64,000 nt of DNA from Neobacillus endophyticus. GTDB lineage: Bacteria > Bacillota > Bacilli > Bacillales > Cytobacillaceae. Shown in pieces: positions 59,086 to 64,000 of the stretch. The stretch covers positions 434,001-498,000 of the forward strand of contig NZ_JABRWH010000001.1 in assembly GCF_013248975.1 (NCBI RefSeq). Direction: 5' to 3'. The notes under the pieces were generated by a model that saw only the letters and a program-made list of their open reading frames with translations, ran no database searches and had not been told where the DNA came from. How positions within the stretch are numbered: the stretch's first letter is position 1; every line of letters begins with the position of its first letter. A program made the position numbers and the translations under genes.

Positions 59086-59803
59086 TTCCCATTTCCTTCA
59101 TTTTGGTATTTGTCCTCATCCTTTTCTCAACCCTGGACATTTTTTTGATGGAACCCAGAACTGGCACTCCCAGTAGTTCTGCAACATCTTGTTCATCCTT
59201 CAGTGTATTGTCCATAAAATCCAATAGAAACGATAGGATAATCCCTCCTAACAATCCCAAAACAATCCCAACAGCAATATTTAGTGACCTTTTTGGTTTA
59301 ACAGGAACAGGATTTTCTTTTAATTCTGCTTTTGCAAGAATACTCACATTATTAACACTCATAATACTTGGGATTTCTTCTTTAAAAGTTTCAGATACCG
59401 TATTTGCTATATTGACTGCCTGTGCAGCATCCTGATCCTCCACGACAATGGAAAATACCTGTGAATCATTGCGGCTGTTAATTGTCAGTTGTGAATTCAG
59501 CCCATCCGCATTTTCTTTTAGATTCAATTTCCTAACAACCTTTTCCAATATCGCCGGACTTTTAATAATCTCACTATAGGTGTTAATCAAACTTACATTG
59601 CCTTGCAATAACGTGTAGTCCAGTTGATTCTTAGCATCCTTTTGATTAACCAAGATTTGCGTAGATGCTTGGTAAACAGGTTTTAAAAAATAGTAAGAAA
59701 TATATCCACTTCCTAATGCCGCAGCCAATATCATGAGCACAATTAATTTCCAACGCTTCTTAAGTGTTTTAAAAAGGACAATTAAACTGATGGTATCTTT
59801 CAT
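59063..59803 (-). CDS. ywqC: Wzz-type chain-length regulator / kinase modulator (YwqC/CapA type)
   Basis: A membrane protein of 246 aa with one transmembrane segment near each end (LIVLMILAAALGSGYISYYF and AVGIVLGLLGGIILSFLLDF) and an outer domain between. It activates the BY-kinase and sets chain length. The start is ATG 59803 behind GGAGGAG; a TTG 12 bases upstream is rejected. The cytosolic C-terminal tail would contact YwqD. Confidence 0.92.
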   Translation of the reverse strand: MKDTISLIVLFKTLKKRWKLIVLMILAAALGSGYISYYFLKPVYQASTQILVNQKDAKNQLDYTLLQGNVSLINTYSEIIKSPAILEKVVRKLNLKENADGLNSQLTINSRNDSQVFSIVVEDQDAAQAVNIANTVSETFKEEIPSIMSVNNVSILAKAELKENPVPVKPKRSLNIAVGIVLGLLGGIILSFLLDFMDNTLKDEQDVAELLGVPVLGSIKKMSRVEKRMRTNTKMKEMGSETFVSR

Positions 59804-59836
59804 AAACTCCTCCAAATAATTGTGCCGCCAAAATTT

Positions 59837-60175
59837 TTAATGGGTTTGATTTTTCCATTTTATAAATTCAATCAAGGTTTTATATTGGCTTAGCTCCTCT
59901 TTTTCCACTCCCAAGTCTTTAAGCTGACTGACAAAGTCAGCCCACTCTTTATCTACATAAAATTGAGTATCCTTTTCACTCCCCACTTTCAATAAGATGA
60001 TAGGATCAATATCCAACACCTTTGCAATTCTTTTAATAATTTCAATCGATGGATTTTTGTTCAAATTCCGCTCGATATTACTTAGATAAGATTTGGATAT
60101 ATGCGATAGTTCCGCAAGCTCCGATAATGTGTAACCCCTTTGTTTTCGTATTTCCGCAATCATTTTTCCAATCAT
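59837..60175 (-). CDS. SinR-like XRE-family repressor
   Basis: A 112-aa two-domain regulator. The N-terminal XRE helix-turn-helix MIGKMIAEIRKQRGYTLSEL, SKSYLSNIERN and NPSIEIIKRIAKVLDI is very close to B. subtilis SinR, and the C-terminal segment EWADFVSQLKDLGVEKEEL...FIKWK matches SinR's dimerisation helices. The start is ATG 60175; a longer frame to 60205 is rejected. It lies inside the operon between the aminotransferase and Wzz genes, not next to sinI, which is absent here. A GTTCTCT box in the operon's upstream region suggests autogenous repression. Confidence 0.88.
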   Translation of the reverse strand: MIGKMIAEIRKQRGYTLSELAELSHISKSYLSNIERNLNKNPSIEIIKRIAKVLDIDPIILLKVGSEKDTQFYVDKEWADFVSQLKDLGVEKEELSQYKTLIEFIKWKNQTH

Positions 60176-60179
60176 TGGT

Positions 60180-61364
60180 CTACCTCTGACATGTCTCTTT
60201 TTCAAATTTTTTGTAGATTGTATTTTTGATAGTTTGGATCACTCTCATTTGGTCCTTTATGGACATATTTGATCCAGATGGCAAACAAATTCCTGTTTCA
60301 AACAGCTTTTCCGATACGCTTTCCCTTTCACTATGTGGATAATAGGTATATGTCTCCATAAGTGGCTGCAAATGCAGTGGTTTCCACACATGTCTTGCTT
60401 CAATATTTTCCTTGTCCATAGAAGCAAGAATTTCATTTACCGATACATTCGTTTTTGAATAATCGATGGTCAAGGCTGTCAGCCATCGATTTGAAAATGT
60501 ATTCACTAGTTCTGGCATAAACTGAATACCCGGAAGATGAGCCAATTCCTGATAATAGGTTTCAAAAATGGCCCTCCTGGCAGCCACTCTTTCATTTAAG
60601 ACTTGCAGCTGACTTCTCCCTATTCCAGCTAAAACATTGCTCATTCGATAGTTAAATCCCATCTCGCAGTGTTGATAATAAGGTGCTGGTTCCCTTGCTT
60701 GTGCCGCTAAAAAACGAGCTTTTCTAAGTGCGTCTGTATTATTAGAAATCAATACACCGCCGCCAGATGTGGTAATAATTTTGTTGCCATTAAAAGAAAA
60801 AATCCCAAACTCCCCAAAGGTACCACTTGCGATTCCGTTATACCTGGAGCCTAGAGATTCCGCTGAATCTTCAATGATCGGGACAGCATATTTATTACAA
60901 ATAGAAACAAGTTCTTCCATTTTTGCTGACTGGCCATACAGATTGACAATAATAACAGCTTTAGGAAGCTTGCAGGCAGAAATGGCGTCATTCATTGCCT
61001 TTTCCAATGCTGAGGGCGACATGTTCCAAGTATCTGGTTCTGCATCAATAAATACTGGTTCTGCACCTAGGTACAGGATTGGATTAGCCGAAGCCACAAA
61101 AGTAAGGCTGGAGCAAAATACTACATCTCCTTTTTGCACTCCTAATAAAGAAAGTGCCAAATGAATAGCGGCAGTTCCTGAACTAACCGCTACGGCTCCA
61201 TTGACACCCGCATATTCAGCTATATCCTTTTCAAATGCTTCTACGTTCGGTCCTAATGGAGCGATCCAATTCGTATCGAACGCTTCCTTTATATACTCCA
61301 TCTCATTTCCACTCATATGAGGTGGAGAAAGAAAAATTCTGCTTTGCTTGACTGCCTGTACCAA
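60180..61364 (-). CDS. epsN: PLP-dependent aminotransferase (EpsN type)
   Basis: Transaminates the UDP-4-keto-6-deoxy sugar made by the EpsC-type dehydratase, giving a UDP-4-amino sugar (bacillosamine-type pathway). DegT family, 394 aa: FLSPPHMSGNEMEYIKEAF, VSSGTAAIHLAL, EDSAESLGSRYNG and the PLP-Lys region FSFNGNKIITTSGGG. The start is TTG 61364 with GGAGGTGA 4 bases upstream. No EpsM/PglD-type acetyltransferase gene follows. Confidence 0.92.
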   Translation of the reverse strand: MVQAVKQSRIFLSPPHMSGNEMEYIKEAFDTNWIAPLGPNVEAFEKDIAEYAGVNGAVAVSSGTAAIHLALSLLGVQKGDVVFCSSLTFVASANPILYLGAEPVFIDAEPDTWNMSPSALEKAMNDAISACKLPKAVIIVNLYGQSAKMEELVSICNKYAVPIIEDSAESLGSRYNGIASGTFGEFGIFSFNGNKIITTSGGGVLISNNTDALRKARFLAAQAREPAPYYQHCEMGFNYRMSNVLAGIGRSQLQVLNERVAARRAIFETYYQELAHLPGIQFMPELVNTFSNRWLTALTIDYSKTNVSVNEILASMDKENIEARHVWKPLHLQPLMETYTYYPHSERESVSEKLFETGICLPSGSNMSIKDQMRVIQTIKNTIYKKFEKETCQR

Positions 61365-61400
61365 ATCTTCACCTCCTGCTATTTTTTAAAAGTAACACTA

Positions 61401-62009
61401 TTACTTACTCACTTCTTTTGCTTTAGTTCCCGTAAAACGTGACACTGTTTCATATTCGGTTTGATTGACATCATTAGAATGAAAAACCTTACCTATTGTT
61501 AATAATATGATCCTTATATCAAGTAAAAGGTTATGATGATTCACATACCAAACATCCAGTTCAAATTTCTCTTCCCATGTAATCTTGTTTCGCCCATTCA
61601 CCTGGGCCCATCCAGTTATTCCTGGCCTCACCAAATGACGCTTAGCTTGTTCCTCTGTATATAATGAAAGATAATCCATTAATAATGGCCTCGGCCCAAC
61701 TAGACTTAAATCCCCCTTTAATACATTTACTAGTTGCGGAAGTTCATCCAGACTATGCTGTCTCAGAAAGGATCCAAAAGGAGTTAACCTTTGATAATCT
61801 GGCAACAGTTCTCCTTTTTTATCTCTCTGATCCGTCATACTTCGGAATTTATAAAGGTAAAATGGCTTCCCATATAAACCAGGCCGTTTTTGTTTAAAAA
61901 TGACCGGAGAACCGAGTTTGTATTTAACCATTATTCCTATTAAAAGGATGACCGGTGAAAAAATAAATAGTAATATAAATGAAATCAATACATCTATCAT
62001 TCTTTTCAT
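61401..62009 (-). CDS. epsL: undecaprenyl-phosphate sugar-1-phosphate transferase (EpsL type)
   Basis: Priming enzyme that puts the first sugar phosphate on undecaprenyl phosphate, 202 aa. It has one N-terminal membrane segment ([20 protein letters not shown]), then [56 protein letters not shown] and [14 protein letters not shown], all hallmarks of the PglC-like class. It is preceded by the dehydratase and followed by EpsN, which supplies the likely UDP-amino-sugar donor. Confidence 0.94.
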   Translation of the reverse strand: MKRMIDVLISFILLFIFSPVILLIGIMVKYKLGSPVIFKQKRPGLYGKPFYLYKFRSMTDQRDKKGELLPDYQRLTPFGSFLRQHSLDELPQLVNVLKGDLSLVGPRPLLMDYLSLYTEEQAKRHLVRPGITGWAQVNGRNKITWEEKFELDVWYVNHHNLLLDIRIILLTIGKVFHSNDVNQTEYETVSRFTGTKAKEVSK

Positions 62010-62054
62010 GTATTGGGTTCACCTCCTTTTTCCAAAACAGAGCATTGAACTGAT

Positions 62055-63878
62055 TTAAGTGATGACCGTCATTTCTGAATCCATTTTTTTACGGTTCGTA
62101 ATAAAAAGCAGCCTCTGCTTAATTTCTTCTTTAGTTAGATTGGAGAAAATGGATAGTAACTCGTCTATTTCTTTCATATAGAGTTCCGATGTTTTTCCAA
62201 TATAAATATTCGGATGGACCCGCTGTTCTTGCACTTCATCAATATTCAACAATTCTTCAAAAAGCTTTTCTCCCGGTCTTATTCCGGTAAATTCGATTCC
62301 AATTTCTTCAATAGAATTCCCTGATAGTGTGATTAGGTTTTTGGCCAAATCTACAATTTTAACAGGACTGCCCATATCTAACACAAAAATCTCCCCGCCA
62401 TTTGCTATAGAACCTGCTTGGATCACGAGTCGGGAGGCCTCTGGAATCGTCATAAAATACCGAACCATATCCGGGTGAGTAACAGTCACAGGCCCGCCTT
62501 TTTTGATTTGATTCTTAAATAGAGGAATCACACTTCCTCTGCTTCCTAATACATTACCAAAACGTACTGCAACAAATTTTGTAGAACTTTCCTTATCCAT
62601 ATGCTGAATGACCATTTCTGCAAGTCTTTTTGTTGCGCCCATGACACTTGTTGGATTGACAGCTTTATCTGTGGAAACCATGACAAAAGTTTTAACACCG
62701 TTCCAGCTCGCTGCTTTCGCCACATTCATAGTACCAATGAGATTATTCTTCACCGCTTCTTCTGGGTTATTTTCCATAAGCGGTACATGTTTATGGGCAG
62801 CAGCATGATAGATTACATCAGGTTGATATGTAGTGATAACGGACATCATTTTTTGTTCATCTTGTATGTCTGCAATAATTGGGATGAAAGTTATGTTTGT
62901 ATGCTTAAATATCTCTTTTAATTCCATCTCAATTAAATAAATACTATTTTCGCCATGGCCCAAAAGTATTAACTGTTTGGGATGAAACTTTGAAATTTGC
63001 CGGCAAATTTCCGAACCTATTGACCCACCAGCCCCAGTAACCAAAACGACTTTATTTTGAATACTTTTTGAAATACTATTGATATCCAATTGATTAGGTT
63101 CTCTGCCTAATAAGTCTTCTACACGAACATCTCGAAATTGATTGACCGAAACCTTTCCTGACACCAAATCTTCTAGCATGGGAAGGATCTTTGTTTTTGC
63201 ACTAGTCTTGGCGCATTCCAAAAATATCATATTTAACTCCTTCTTTTTAAGAGATGGAATCGCAATGACAATGTTATCAATATTGTATTTTGTTACAGCT
63301 TCTTTAATTTTCGCAACTCCGCCAACAACTGGAATTCCTAATATATCAAGCCTTTGTTTTTTATCATCATCATCAATAAACCCAACTGGCAGCAAATCAG
63401 TCGTCTTATTACTTTTTAGCTGTCTTGCTACCATCATACCTGCCGATCCTGCACCAACTATTAATGTTCTTTTTTTATTTATTTCTTTGCTTAGAAAAGA
63501 ATCTCTGAATATTCTCCAACATAAACGGGATCCACAAATAAAGAAAAGAGTCAACAGCCATGATGTCATTAGGAAACGAAAATAGATTTTATTTTCTACA
63601 ATTGATTGAGCTAAGGAAGTGATGAAAATAGAAATAGTTACAACCTTTAGCGTGCTTAACAGCTCGCCAATACTCGCATATTCCCAGGCCTTTTTATATA
63701 ATTTATATTTAAATGAAAGAAAATGATGACTAATGAGCAGGACAGCCATACTTATTAAGGTTGTGAGTGAAAAGACATTATAAGATTCACTTACTAAAAG
63801 TGCACTTAACAAAATAGCAATTATGACATTCCAGGAATCAATGCAAATTAAAAAAATAATCCTTTGTCTATAAGTCAT
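62055..63878 (-). CDS. epsC: UDP-sugar 4,6-dehydratase, membrane-anchored (EpsC/CapD type)
   Basis: The first gene of the operon, 607 aa. About four N-terminal membrane spans are followed by a first Rossmann domain (TLIVGAGSAGMMVARQL) and a second, catalytic SDR domain (VVLVTGAGGSIGSEICRQI, YHAAAHKHVPLME, VSTDKAVNPTSVMGATKR). It makes the 4-keto-6-deoxy sugar for EpsN. AGGGGGGAT precedes ATG 63878 at a good distance. Length matches B. subtilis EpsC (about 600 aa). Confidence 0.95.
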   Translation of the reverse strand: MTYRQRIIFLICIDSWNVIIAILLSALLVSESYNVFSLTTLISMAVLLISHHFLSFKYKLYKKAWEYASIGELLSTLKVVTISIFITSLAQSIVENKIYFRFLMTSWLLTLFFICGSRLCWRIFRDSFLSKEINKKRTLIVGAGSAGMMVARQLKSNKTTDLLPVGFIDDDDKKQRLDILGIPVVGGVAKIKEAVTKYNIDNIVIAIPSLKKKELNMIFLECAKTSAKTKILPMLEDLVSGKVSVNQFRDVRVEDLLGREPNQLDINSISKSIQNKVVLVTGAGGSIGSEICRQISKFHPKQLILLGHGENSIYLIEMELKEIFKHTNITFIPIIADIQDEQKMMSVITTYQPDVIYHAAAHKHVPLMENNPEEAVKNNLIGTMNVAKAASWNGVKTFVMVSTDKAVNPTSVMGATKRLAEMVIQHMDKESSTKFVAVRFGNVLGSRGSVIPLFKNQIKKGGPVTVTHPDMVRYFMTIPEASRLVIQAGSIANGGEIFVLDMGSPVKIVDLAKNLITLSGNSIEEIGIEFTGIRPGEKLFEELLNIDEVQEQRVHPNIYIGKTSELYMKEIDELLSIFSNLTKEEIKQRLLFITNRKKMDSEMTVIT

Positions 63879-63905
63879 ATTTTCTATCCCCCCTAAAAAT
63901 CTTTA

Positions 63906-63929
63906 ATTATACTCTCAGTTATAGAGAAC
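63906..63929 (-). promoter_or_regulatory. candidate promoter of the exopolysaccharide operon with a SinR box
   Basis: On the minus strand TATAAT (63906-63911) lies 28 bases before the dehydratase start codon. Just upstream is GTTCTCT (63923-63929), which fits the SinR operator consensus GTTCTYT. It sits between the -10 and the place of a poor -35. A second TATAAT occurs at 63946-63951. The region runs to the window's end, so further boxes may lie outside. Confidence 0.55.
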
Positions 63930-64000
63930 ATAATTAAAGATTTTTATTATAATGGGCATCTAACCCGTCCTCACATCACACTCTCGACGACTAGCGTCTA

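Overview
The window looks like a chromosomal segment of a spore-former-type, low-GC Firmicute of the family Bacillaceae (Bacillus, Neobacillus or Mesobacillus type). The evidence is strong GGAGG ribosome binding sites, CcpA-type cre boxes, AraR boxes, an HPr with both His15 and Ser46, a SinR-like regulator and a YwqCDE-type tyrosine kinase module. Almost every gene is on the minus strand. No rRNA, tRNA or CRISPR array was seen.

The left half (about 0.6-34 kb) is a sugar-catabolism region built from consecutive operons. They are: a 2-hydroxyacid dehydrogenase and a HAD phosphatase (0.6-2.9 kb); an alpha-galactoside (melibiose/raffinose) operon with regulator MsmR, ABC importer MsmE-AmyD-AmyC, a GH36 and a GH4 alpha-galactosidase (3.4-11.7 kb); an L-arabinose regulon with araBDA, a ChvE-GguA-GguB type importer and divergent araR, tied together by AraR boxes (12.1-21.9 kb); and a beta-glucoside PTS operon with a LicR-type regulator, two IIB proteins, IIC, IIA, a GH4 and a GH1 phospho-beta-glucosidase and, unusually, a complete HPr gene (22.1-30.1 kb). 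A plus-strand lactonase gene and a GntR regulator follow, separated by an IS1182-family insertion sequence that landed in their shared terminator.

The right half (35.7-63.9 kb) is one long minus-strand exopolysaccharide/capsule operon. Its promoter region lies at 63.88-64 kb. In transcription order it encodes an EpsC-type dehydratase, EpsL priming transferase, EpsN aminotransferase, SinR-like repressor, Wzz/tyrosine kinase/phosphatase regulators, a UDP-L-FucNAc pathway (CapEFG), several glycosyltransferases, Wzy, Wzx, a dTDP-4-amino-4,6-dideoxyglucose pathway (RmlA, RmlB, DegT aminotransferase), and a terminal cassette. That cassette has two ATP-grasp ligases, each immediately followed by a FemAB/GNAT-fold transferase, plus a PLP decarboxylase and a GT14 transferase. 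It is the best candidate for an undescribed function: I infer that it adds an amino-acid-like or acyl decoration to the polysaccharide. A plus-strand beta-helix protein gene converges on the operon's 3' end.

Non-coding structure is rich. A roughly 150-bp multi-hairpin repeat occurs three times, each time abutting the T-tract of an intrinsic terminator. A Bacillaceae repeat with GTTGATT ends occurs as two copies and a remnant, one copy nested inside the insertion sequence. A five-unit, 52-bp tandem hairpin array lies downstream of a near-consensus plus-strand promoter and a three-way-junction RNA candidate. Several palindromic operators precede the sugar operons.
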